Source: Bacilli bacterium
GTDB lineage: Bacteria; Bacillota_I; Bacilli_A; Haloplasmatales; Haloplasmataceae
Length of the DNA: 7,268 nt
Direction of reading: 5' to 3'
NCBI GenBank assembly: GCA_012513195.1
Contig: JAAZCR010000106.1
Coordinates: forward strand, 1-7,268
This document shows, one piece after another, positions 1 through 5,629 of this stretch; position 1 is the first letter of the stretch, and each line of letters begins with the position of its first letter. The position numbers and the translations under genes were made by a program. Under the pieces are notes generated by a model. That model was not told the DNA's origin and did no database searches. It worked only from the letters and a program-made list of their open reading frames with translations.

Positions 1-28
1 GTTCACAATATATAACTACACTTCCAAT

Positions 29-49
29 TATAATTATAGTATAATTATA
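29..49. repeat. AT-only inverted repeat
   Basis: A perfect 9-bp dyad: TATAATTAT at 29-37 and ATAATTATA at 41-49, around a 3-base centre AGT. A second dyad lies just downstream, with TAAGAG at 65-70 and CTCTTA at 77-82 around a 6-base loop. Both sit immediately upstream of the CRISPR-repeat-like unit at 82-111. They could be operator-like sites or part of a CRISPR leader, but in DNA this AT-rich such dyads also arise by chance. No function is claimed. Confidence 0.35.
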
Positions 50-81
50 TTAATATTACTATACTAAGAGAACTAACTCTT

Positions 82-111
82 AACTTTAATATACGAAACA
101 AGGATTGAAAC
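82..111 (+). CRISPR. Solitary CRISPR-repeat-like unit
   Basis: The stretch ends in GGATTGAAAC (102-111). ATTGAAAC is the usual 3' end of repeats from type I-B and several other type I and III systems, where it becomes the 5' handle of the crRNA. The 5' boundary is a guess based on a typical 30-nt repeat. No second copy is found one unit upstream (about 16-45) or downstream, so this is not an array. It could be a repeat left by a collapsed array, a leader-proximal repeat without spacers, or coincidence. A competing reading is that AAGGA at 100-104 is a ribosome binding site for the tiny frame starting at 112. Confidence 0.3.
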
Positions 112-191
112 ATGCATAAGTTAAATCATCTGTTAAATCTGGATCATCGTTGAAAAGCAAGATTCAGTAAATTAACTAATAATTTATGGTC

Positions 192-223
192 ATATAAAAA
201 AGTTTTTTGTTATATAAAAAAGT
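192..223. repeat. 12-bp direct repeat with phased A-tracts
   Basis: ATATAAAAAAGT occurs exactly twice, at 192-203 and 212-223, with starts 20 bp apart (about two helical turns). A6 runs at 196-201 and 216-221 flank a T6 run at 203-208, so the tracts are roughly in helical phase and should bend DNA. The second copy lies inside the candidate promoter spacer (213-229). The pair could be a regulator site or an UP-like element. Confidence 0.5.
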
Positions 224-235
224 GATAATTATTAT
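207..235 (+). promoter_or_regulatory. Candidate sigma-A promoter upstream of cas1
   Basis: The -35 element TTGTTA (207-212) and the -10 element TATTAT (230-235) are separated by exactly 17 bp. They match the consensus at 4 of 6 and 5 of 6 positions. A-tract DNA precedes and overlaps the -35 region. Initiation near 242 would give a 5' leader of about 228 nt before cas1, including the structured region 280-391. Chance promoter-like matches are common at this base composition. Confidence 0.4.
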
Positions 236-279
236 TGACTATACTACAGAATTAACTATTTGAATGTTTTGCTTATGAC

Positions 280-362
280 CTTTTTAATTAAGATTACAAA
301 AAATATTATTATTTTGTAAAATAATATGTTAATTTATAATATTTGATCTTAATCGTTAAAAG
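280..362 (+). promoter_or_regulatory. Long AU-rich foldback in the cas1 leader, possible antiterminator
   Basis: Several inverted segments nest on one axis: CTTTT at 280-284 with AAAAG at 358-362, 288-296 with 344-352 (nine pairs, one G-U), AAATATTA at 301-308 with TAATATTT at 337-344 (sharing base 344), and an inner hairpin 307-315 with 318-326. The sets overlap slightly, so not all can form at once. The outermost pairing uses bases 358-362, which are also the 5' arm of the terminator hairpin at 358-390, making the two folds mutually exclusive. This looks like an attenuator, but a degraded AT-rich mobile inverted repeat (MITE-like) is an alternative. Confidence 0.35.
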
Positions 363-400
363 CATACAAGAATCTACTAAGTATGCTTTTTATTATTTTT
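358..400 (+). terminator. Rho-independent terminator-like hairpin before cas1
   Basis: A perfect 10-bp stem, AAAAGCATAC at 358-367 with GTATGCTTTT at 381-390, encloses a 13-nt loop and is followed by a T-rich run (386-400, broken by two A bases). Only three pairs are G-C and the loop is large, so it is a modest terminator. It could end a transcript entering from the left, or act as an attenuator for cas1, whose ATG lies about 70 nt downstream. In the reverse direction the T-run is short, so bidirectional use is less likely. Confidence 0.5.
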
Positions 401-469
401 AAAAATCATAATTGCATATCATATTTGTTATAGAAAATATTGATATTAATAATTAAAAGGGGTGTTTTT

Positions 470-1477
470 ATGCAAATAGTGATTAATGAACCAGGTTCAT
501 ATATACGTAAACGTGGAGAATGTATATTGTTAAAAAATGATAATGAAGAATTAGAAATATCAGTTAGGAATATAGACAAAATATTAATTACAACCCATGC
601 ATTAATAACTACTGACGTAATTGAATTAGCAGTTGAAAATAATATCGATATTATATTTCTTAAATCAAACGGGACTCCTTATGGAAGAGTATGGCATAGC
701 AAACTTGGTAGTATCAGTACTATTAGAAAGAAACAGTTATTATTAGAAAACCATCATTTTGGTTTAGTGTTAATAAAAGAATGGATTGGAAACAAAATAA
801 ATAATCAAATAAAATTACTTAATAGCCTTGCTAAAAATCGACGAGATTTTCGCAAAACATTTATTAAGAATAATGTTTCACAGTTTAATGAATATAGAGA
901 TAAAATATTAAATTTACCTGATAATAAAACAGTTAATGAAGTTAGAGATACAATTCAAGGATATGAAGGTAGTGCAGGTAGAGTTTATTTTCAAACATTA
1001 GGATCTTTATTACCTAAAAAATATCGATTTGAAAAACGTAGTAAAAACCCATCTCTAGATCCATTTAATTGTGTACTCAATTACTGTTATGGGATATTGT
1101 ATTCTAGTGTTGAAAAAGCATGCATAGTTGCAGGGTTAGATCCATATATTGGTATCCTTCATTGTGATAATTATAATAAAAAAGCCCTTGTGTATGATTT
1201 GATTGAGAATTATCGGGCAATAATGGATGAAATGGTATTTAAAATATTTACTAAGAATAAGATAACAGATGATTGTTTTGAAGTTAACAACAACGAATAT
1301 ACTCTTAATAAAAATGGTAAAAAAGTGGTTATTGAGGAATATAACAAATTACTTGAAAGAAACATACGTCATGACAAGCGAAACATTAAATTAGGTAATC
1401 TTATCCAATATGATTGTCATAAAATTGCCAACAGAATTTTGCAGGTGAAGATGCATGATAACATGGGTGATATATGA
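470..1477 (+). CDS. cas1: CRISPR-associated endonuclease/integrase Cas1
   Basis: Cas1 is the metal-dependent integrase that, with Cas2, inserts new spacers at the leader end of a CRISPR array. The 335-residue product has the usual length. It has an N-terminal beta-rich domain (about 1-80) and an alpha-helical catalytic domain. The expected metal ligands are visible: E166 in YEGSAGRVYF, H231 in LDPYIGILH, and E246 with D243 in VYDLIENYR. The ATG at 470 is chosen because AAAAGGGGTG lies 7 nt upstream; an in-frame TTG at 440 has no such site. The last 23 bases overlap cas2, implying translational coupling. The N-terminus (a GSYIRKRGE start and GTPYGRVWHSKLGS near 68-81) looks more like Cas1 found with type I-A or III systems than the usual I-B Cas1, judged from memory of family sequences only. 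Transcription probably starts upstream of the structured leader. Confidence 0.95.
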   Translation: MQIVINEPGSYIRKRGECILLKNDNEELEISVRNIDKILITTHALITTDVIELAVENNIDIIFLKSNGTPYGRVWHSKLGSISTIRKKQLLLENHHFGLVLIKEWIGNKINNQIKLLNSLAKNRRDFRKTFIKNNVSQFNEYRDKILNLPDNKTVNEVRDTIQGYEGSAGRVYFQTLGSLLPKKYRFEKRSKNPSLDPFNCVLNYCYGILYSSVEKACIVAGLDPYIGILHCDNYNKKALVYDLIENYRAIMDEMVFKIFTKNKITDDCFEVNNNEYTLNKNGKKVVIEEYNKLLERNIRHDKRNIKLGNLIQYDCHKIANRILQVKMHDNMGDI

Positions 1478-1745
1478 TATAGTTAGTAATAAAACGCGAA
1501 ATAAAGTCATAAGAGTATGTAAAGATGCTGGTTTACATCGAGTTCAGAAAAGTGTTTTTCTAGGAGATATTGTTGAGAACGTTTTTGATGAAATTCAAAT
1601 TAAAATTAAAGATATAATCAACTTGAATACAGATTCTGTATATGTCTTTACTATGACAAAAAAAGAATTACAAATGGCAGGTCTTATAGGACAAGCCTTT
1701 GATAAGAAATATGTAACGAATGAAATAATTGCGAAGTTCTTTTAA
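1455..1745 (+). CDS. cas2: CRISPR-associated protein Cas2
   Basis: Cas2 is the small ferredoxin-fold partner of Cas1; a Cas2 dimer bridges two Cas1 dimers in the spacer integration complex. The 96-residue product has the family length. The first beta strand carries the conserved aspartate (D8 in WVIYDIV), followed by the R-x-KV helix (R15, K17, V18) and the hallmark GLHRVQKSVFLG segment. The ATG lies inside the end of cas1 in another frame, preceded by AGGTGA six bases upstream. The 23-bp overlap makes coupled translation from the cas1 message likely. Cas4 follows after 25 bp, so cas1, cas2 and cas4 form one adaptation unit. The C-terminus is intact, with no fusion. Confidence 0.95.
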   Translation: MITWVIYDIVSNKTRNKVIRVCKDAGLHRVQKSVFLGDIVENVFDEIQIKIKDIINLNTDSVYVFTMTKKELQMAGLIGQAFDKKYVTNEIIAKFF

Positions 1746-1770
1746 TTTTTCATTAGTAAGGAGATTGAAG

Positions 1771-2370
1771 ATGGAAACACTCCTAGATTATAATTTTTAC
1801 ATTAGCCCTTCTGATATGATTGAGTATTGTTTTTGTAAGAGGTTTATTTACTATATGAAATGTTTGTTAATACCTCAATTTGAAGAAAAACGTTATAAAG
1901 TTCAAAAAGGTCGCAATCTTCACGAGTATAAGGTACAAAGTAATGTAGATTATTTAAGAAAAAGGTTAAAAGTAATAGATAAACGTATAAATGTAGAATT
2001 ACATAGTCAAACACATAGATTAAAAGGAGTTGTTGATGAAATACTGTTTTTTGAAGATGGGACAGCATCACCATTAGATTATAAATATGCTAAGTATAAT
2101 AATTTTATTTATAACACTTATAAGACACAAATGACAATGTATGCTCTAATGATTGAAGAAACATTCAATGTAAAAGTTCATAAAGCATACATAGTTTATT
2201 TTTTAAGTAATAATAAATTAGTTGAATTAAAAATAACGAACCGTCTAAGAGATACTTTATTAAATGACCTAAGCAAATATCAACAGATAGTATCTGGCTA
2301 TTTTCCACCTAAAACAGCATCAAATAAACGATGTGAAGATTGTTGTTATCGAAAAATATGTATTATGTAA
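1771..2370 (+). CDS. cas4: CRISPR-associated exonuclease Cas4
   Basis: Cas4 is a RecB-like, iron-sulfur-cluster nuclease that trims prespacers and checks their PAM before Cas1-Cas2 integration. The 199-residue product shows the whole family signature: cluster cysteines C20 (or C22) near the N-terminus and C188, C191 and C197 at the C-terminus, with H51 in KGRNLHEY, D89 in VVDEI, the DYK motif (D103, K105), and the QMxxY motif (Q120, Y124). The ATG at 1771 is supported by AAGGAG at 1758-1763; an upstream in-frame TTG at 1729 would overlap cas2 and has no good site. Its place after cas2, rather than before cas1, differs from the common I-B order. All key residues are present, so it should be active. 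Confidence 0.93.
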   Translation: METLLDYNFYISPSDMIEYCFCKRFIYYMKCLLIPQFEEKRYKVQKGRNLHEYKVQSNVDYLRKRLKVIDKRINVELHSQTHRLKGVVDEILFFEDGTASPLDYKYAKYNNFIYNTYKTQMTMYALMIEETFNVKVHKAYIVYFLSNNKLVELKITNRLRDTLLNDLSKYQQIVSGYFPPKTASNKRCEDCCYRKICIM

Positions 2371-2394
2371 ATACACTTTTTTTATTGTAAAATA

Positions 2395-2423
2395 TTGTTA
2401 AAAGTGCAAGAAAAATATAAAAT
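2395..2423 (+). promoter_or_regulatory. Candidate promoter for the effector genes
   Basis: TTGTTA (2395-2400) and TAAAAT (2418-2423) are spaced by 17 bp in the only sizeable gap inside the cas cluster. The -35 hexamer and spacing match the candidate at 207-235. Initiation near 2430 would leave the cas8b ribosome binding site intact. A 7-bp inverted repeat, CACTTTT at 2374-2380 and AAAAGTG at 2400-2406, overlaps the -35 end and could be an operator. If real, Cascade and Cas3 can be expressed separately from the adaptation genes. Confidence 0.4.
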
Positions 2424-2443
2424 TAAAGTATATAGAGTATAGG

Positions 2444-2452
2444 GGAGGTGAT
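2444..2452 (+). promoter_or_regulatory. Ribosome binding site of cas8b
   Basis: GGAGGTGAT is a perfect match to the bacterial anti-Shine-Dalgarno sequence. Two consecutive ATG codons follow at 2453 and 2456. GGAGG ends 4 nt before the first and 7 nt before the second, so 2456 has the better spacing. Confidence 0.75.
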
Positions 2453-2455
2453 ATG

Positions 2456-4066
2456 ATGATTGAATATTTTGTCGGAATTGGTCAATATGCGAAGGAAAAA
2501 GAGAGAGATATGAACCTTATTAATACTATGATAAATGAGGTTCGTAAACAAGATTTTGATAATGTATTAGAAATCAATATTAAAAATAATGAAGTAGAAT
2601 CAAAGGTTAAGGCTTTTTATGAAGATGTTGTAAAAGATGCTTTATTTCATCAAAAAGGGAACTTCTTTCTTGGTGGGGGATTACGTTTAGATAATTATAA
2701 TGAAAAGAAGTTAAAACAAGCGTGTGATTTTTGCGAAATTAATGAAAAAATACAAGCAAAAATAAAAGAACTAGTAGAAGAATATATTAATACCTATAAC
2801 AATAGAGCATTCCTTTTACTTAAAATAAACGACAAATCTCCAAAAGAATTATTTGAAGAGAAGTTTTTAAAAAGGATGTTTGAAACAGGTTATAAACTTC
2901 TTGATGGAGAACATATATGTCATTTATGTGGTAAAAAAGGAGAAGTATTTGAAAAATTTGGATATAGTTTTTATACAAATGACAAACAGATATACTCTTG
3001 TATTAACGATAAAGATAAATGGGGAATAGTAGTCTGTTTTGATTGTTTAACTAATATACTGTTTGCTCGCAAATATATTGAAGAACATTTGTCTACCTAT
3101 TGGCTTGATTGTAGTGTTATGTTTATTCCTCATTATTTTGATGAAACGGTTGCGGATATTTATGAATCGTCACAAATCGATAATGATGGATCAGTAACTA
3201 GTTTCTTACAACGATTAAGGACGCATGAAAATGATGTTATAAGTGATATTGGGAAGACAAATTCGTTAACGGATATTGTATTTTATTCAGAAAACCCCAC
3301 AAATAAAAGTTGGAAGATTTATCATGCGATTACTAGTGTTCTTCCTTCGCGATTTACTAAATTAGCAGAACTATTAAAGGAATATGATTTAACTTTCTGG
3401 CAAATCTTCAATATCATCGCAAACGTAAAAGTTATTGGTGATAATCCTGAAACTACTCTTAAAGAAAAATTAAGATTTCTTGATGCAATTTTTCATGGGA
3501 AAAAGATTGATCGCAATTTGTTCTTTAAACGTGTGATGGCATATTACAAAGTAAGATTTAAAGTTGACGAACATCGTAAATATTTTGTTATGCGAAGCAT
3601 TAATAAGGTTTATAACTTTTTAGTTGATTGTGGATGTTTAGAAAAAGGGGTGAAACAAGTGGATTATAAAGATTATCATGAGTTATTCGCTGATAATCCT
3701 CAATATTTTGATACTGATGAGAAGAAGGCATGGTTTATTCTTGGAAGAGTATTTGATTATGTAAATTACAATATGAAAGGATCTAACAAGTCAGAAGGTT
3801 CTGATAAAACTTCTTTAGAAAAGAAGTTCTTCTTTGCTCGTAAATTTAATTATCAAGACTTTATTTACTTCTGTAATCTTCTAGAGGATAAAGCTATAAA
3901 ATATAACATCACTACAAATTACTTTAAGAATATGATTACTGAAGCCAAAACTTATATGGCTAATAGTAAAAACCAATTACCTTATGATGAAGCTAAATAC
4001 CTATTTTTCTGGGGGATAGATAGTTATTTTAAGAAATCTGAAGAAGATAAGGAGATGGAGGAATAG
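2456..4066 (+). CDS. cas8b: Type I-B Cascade large subunit Cas8b (Csh1 family)
   Basis: Cas8b is the large subunit of the I-B interference complex; it recognises the PAM, helps open target DNA and supports Cas3 recruitment. The 536-residue product has a helical N-terminal part and a zinc-finger-like pair of CxxC motifs (C155/C158 and C194/C197), typical of Csh1-type Cas8. The C-terminal 130 or so residues are helical and correspond to the small subunit Cas11b (see the internal start at 3659). The assignment rests on the motifs and on position directly before cas7b and cas5b, since Cas8 proteins diverge strongly. The first ATG, at 2453, would add one Met. The gene ends in TAG three bases before the cas7b ATG, and the cas7b ribosome binding site (GGAGG, 4057-4061) lies inside its last codons, so the two are coupled. 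Confidence 0.88.
   Translation: MIEYFVGIGQYAKEKERDMNLINTMINEVRKQDFDNVLEINIKNNEVESKVKAFYEDVVKDALFHQKGNFFLGGGLRLDNYNEKKLKQACDFCEINEKIQAKIKELVEEYINTYNNRAFLLLKINDKSPKELFEEKFLKRMFETGYKLLDGEHICHLCGKKGEVFEKFGYSFYTNDKQIYSCINDKDKWGIVVCFDCLTNILFARKYIEEHLSTYWLDCSVMFIPHYFDETVADIYESSQIDNDGSVTSFLQRLRTHENDVISDIGKTNSLTDIVFYSENPTNKSWKIYHAITSVLPSRFTKLAELLKEYDLTFWQIFNIIANVKVIGDNPETTLKEKLRFLDAIFHGKKIDRNLFFKRVMAYYKVRFKVDEHRKYFVMRSINKVYNFLVDCGCLEKGVKQVDYKDYHELFADNPQYFDTDEKKAWFILGRVFDYVNYNMKGSNKSEGSDKTSLEKKFFFARKFNYQDFIYFCNLLEDKAIKYNITTNYFKNMITEAKTYMANSKNQLPYDEAKYLFFWGIDSYFKKSEEDKEMEE
3647..3653 (+). promoter_or_regulatory. Internal ribosome binding site for Cas11b
   Basis: GGGGTGA, within AAAAAGGGGTGAAACAA inside cas8b, ends five bases before an in-frame GTG at 3659; the GGGG core is 8 nt from it. 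The 10-mer AAAAGGGGTG is identical to the one in front of cas1, so it is a plausible working site in this genome. Confidence 0.6.
3659..4066 (+). CDS. cas11b: Cascade small subunit Cas11b, from an internal start in cas8b
   Basis: In type I-B, I-C and I-D systems the small subunit is known to be made by internal translation near the 3' end of the large-subunit gene. Here an in-frame GTG at 3659 follows a strong Shine-Dalgarno site. The product would be 135 residues, equal to residues 402-536 of Cas8b and starting (M)DYKDYHELF. The size and the helical, charged composition fit Cas11, including WFILGRVFDYVNY near its start and an acidic C-terminus. No separate cas11 gene occurs in the window. 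Cas11 subunits line the belly of Cascade beside the Cas7 backbone and stabilise the R-loop. Translation from this GTG is inferred; other internal ATGs (near 3537 and 3590) lack a comparable site. Confidence 0.62.
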   Translation: MDYKDYHELFADNPQYFDTDEKKAWFILGRVFDYVNYNMKGSNKSEGSDKTSLEKKFFFARKFNYQDFIYFCNLLEDKAIKYNITTNYFKNMITEAKTYMANSKNQLPYDEAKYLFFWGIDSYFKKSEEDKEMEE

Positions 4067-4069
4067 TAT

Positions 4070-4942
4070 ATGGCTAATACCCGTGAATTTTTACTATTTT
4101 CAGATGCAATTATGTCCAATCCCAACGGCGATATGATTAACGATAATCGTCCTCGTCAAGATGAACGTACGGGATGTTTAGAGATGAGCGATGTTAGAAT
4201 CAAACGTTATATTCGTGATGAATGGTTAAACCGTGAGGACAAAGTGTTCGTAAGACCTGTGTTAGGTAAAGATGGTTATTTAGATTGTAAAGGTGTTGCG
4301 AAGAAAGTAATGGAAGAAGAAAATATAACTAAAGATGAATTAGAAAATAAGTTAAAAGCAGAATACAAAGATGTTAAGTTATTTGGCGCAGTGGTTACAG
4401 AACCAAAGTTTAATATTTTAGGACCACTCCAAATCATGTGGAGTCGTAGTGTTCATGAAGCTGAAGTAGAATATACGCAGGGAACATCCGTATTCTCTTC
4501 TGGTGAAAGTAGACAACAAGGAACAATCTGGTCTAAATATTATACACCATATGCATTGTTTAAAACTTATATGGTTTATAATGATTTAGTAGCTCAAAAA
4601 CAAAATATTACAGTTACAGAAGAAGATATAGAAGAATTTAAAGATGTCTTAATTGCTGGTATCCGTAACTATAAGAGTACTTCCAAAAATCAAACTCCTA
4701 GGTTATTAGTGGAAGTTGTATATAATAAGAATCACATAGATGGAGAACTAGATTATATTAATGTTAAATCTGATAAACAAGATTTAGAAATCAGAAGTAT
4801 TGAAGATTTTACTTTTGACTTGGCACCATTGTATGATTATTATCAAAAGCATCGTGAAATTATTACTTCTATCAATATTTATAAACATAGTAAGGTGAAA
4901 ATGATACAAGAGTATAGTGAATTTAACTATTATTACTTGTAG
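4070..4942 (+). CDS. cas7b: Type I-B Cascade backbone Cas7b (Csh2 family)
   Basis: Cas7b is the RRM-fold protein that polymerises along the crRNA spacer to form the Cascade backbone. The 290-residue length fits Csh2. Family hallmarks are visible: the N-terminal SNPNGD segment (16-21), NRPRQDERTG (26-35), the SDVRIKRYIRD helix (40-50), and the KLFGAVV and GPLQIMWSRS segments near the middle, followed by the glycine- and serine-rich QGTSVFSSGES loop. The ATG at 4070 has GGAGG 8 nt upstream, inside cas8b. It is in the same frame as cas8b, separated from it only by TAG and one TAT codon, so readthrough would give a Cas8-Cas7 fusion. It ends at TAG, with an in-frame TAA two codons later. Cas5b starts 18 bp downstream. 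Confidence 0.92.
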   Translation: MANTREFLLFSDAIMSNPNGDMINDNRPRQDERTGCLEMSDVRIKRYIRDEWLNREDKVFVRPVLGKDGYLDCKGVAKKVMEEENITKDELENKLKAEYKDVKLFGAVVTEPKFNILGPLQIMWSRSVHEAEVEYTQGTSVFSSGESRQQGTIWSKYYTPYALFKTYMVYNDLVAQKQNITVTEEDIEEFKDVLIAGIRNYKSTSKNQTPRLLVEVVYNKNHIDGELDYINVKSDKQDLEIRSIEDFTFDLAPLYDYYQKHREIITSINIYKHSKVKMIQEYSEFNYYYL

Positions 4943-4960
4943 TATTAATGAGGGATTATC

Positions 4961-5629
4961 ATGAAAGGAGTCGTATTTACAGTAAAAGGTTCCTACGCAC
5001 GTTTTAGACGTCCCTACACTACTACATCAGCTCTCACCTTTACTTTGATTCATCCTATAGCGGTTAAAGGATTAATCGGTAGTATCTTGGGTATTGACTA
5101 TAATGATTTATATCATTTCACACATGACTTAAAGGTTGCCATTCAAGTTCTAAATCCAGTATACAAAGACATGCAATCATTTAATCTAAATGCGATTACT
5201 GGCAATAACAAAGCTCGCAATTTTCAATCCACGATTGAATTTTTGCGAGATGTAGAATATCGCGTATTTGTTTCAGGGGATGAAGATAAATTATTTGAAA
5301 TTGAAAATATCTTAAGAGATAATAGCTTTCGCTTTACTCCCTATTTAGGTAACAGTGAACATGTTGCTAAAATTAGATATGAGGGGTCATATGATGTATT
5401 AAAACTATCAGAAAACCTTTGTCATTCCGTTTTACCTAAAGAAAACATTCTTATCGATGAGCATGATCAAGTCGATGTTTATATCGATCGGATACCTGTA
5501 CAAAATGATATTAATCGTGAATATATAAAGTATCAATATGTTGGATATGCTGTGAATAATCAGTTACTAAAGACAACAGGAAATCCTGACATTTATCATA
5601 TAGGGGATCACTATGTCTATCTCTTTTAA
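4961..5629 (+). CDS. cas5b: Type I-B Cascade subunit Cas5b
   Basis: Cas5b caps the crRNA 5' handle and joins the Cas7 backbone to Cas8b. The 222-residue product starts with the expected RAMP-type beta strand and Cas5 signature: GSYARFRRPYTTTSALTF (residues 10-27), then the hydrophobic, glycine-rich VKGLIGSILG (35-44). The C-terminal half is beta-rich and ends in YHIGDHYVYLF. The ATG follows GAGGG by six bases; the site is weaker than those of its neighbours. The 3' end overlaps the start of cas3 by 17 bp, suggesting translational coupling. Its fixed position between cas7b and cas3 supports the call. No truncation is visible. Confidence 0.9.
   Translation: MKGVVFTVKGSYARFRRPYTTTSALTFTLIHPIAVKGLIGSILGIDYNDLYHFTHDLKVAIQVLNPVYKDMQSFNLNAITGNNKARNFQSTIEFLRDVEYRVFVSGDEDKLFEIENILRDNSFRFTPYLGNSEHVAKIRYEGSYDVLKLSENLCHSVLPKENILIDEHDQVDVYIDRIPVQNDINREYIKYQYVGYAVNNQLLKTTGNPDIYHIGDHYVYLF

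Noticed and set aside
148..169. Second degenerate CRISPR repeat
   Set aside because: Similarity to 95-111 (GAAA, CAAG, ATT) appears only with two gaps, and the ATTGAAAC end is not conserved.
425..453. TTGTTA and AATAAT as a promoter immediately before cas1
   Set aside because: Transcription would begin near 460 and remove most of the cas1 ribosome binding site.
440..469. TTG start extending cas1 by ten residues
   Set aside because: There is no ribosome binding site before it, whereas ATG 470 has AAAAGGGGTG at ideal spacing, and the shorter product matches Cas1 N-termini.
1729..1770. TTG start extending cas4 by 14 residues
   Set aside because: It overlaps the end of cas2 without a ribosome binding site; AAGGAG serves the ATG at 1771.
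1844..2074. Antisense open frame of 76 codons
   Set aside because: It lies wholly within cas4, shows no recognisable domain, and is explained as a reverse-frame shadow of AT-rich coding sequence.
2374..2406. Hairpin after cas4 as a terminator
   Set aside because: The stem is only 7 bp with a 19-nt loop, and no T-run follows on either strand.
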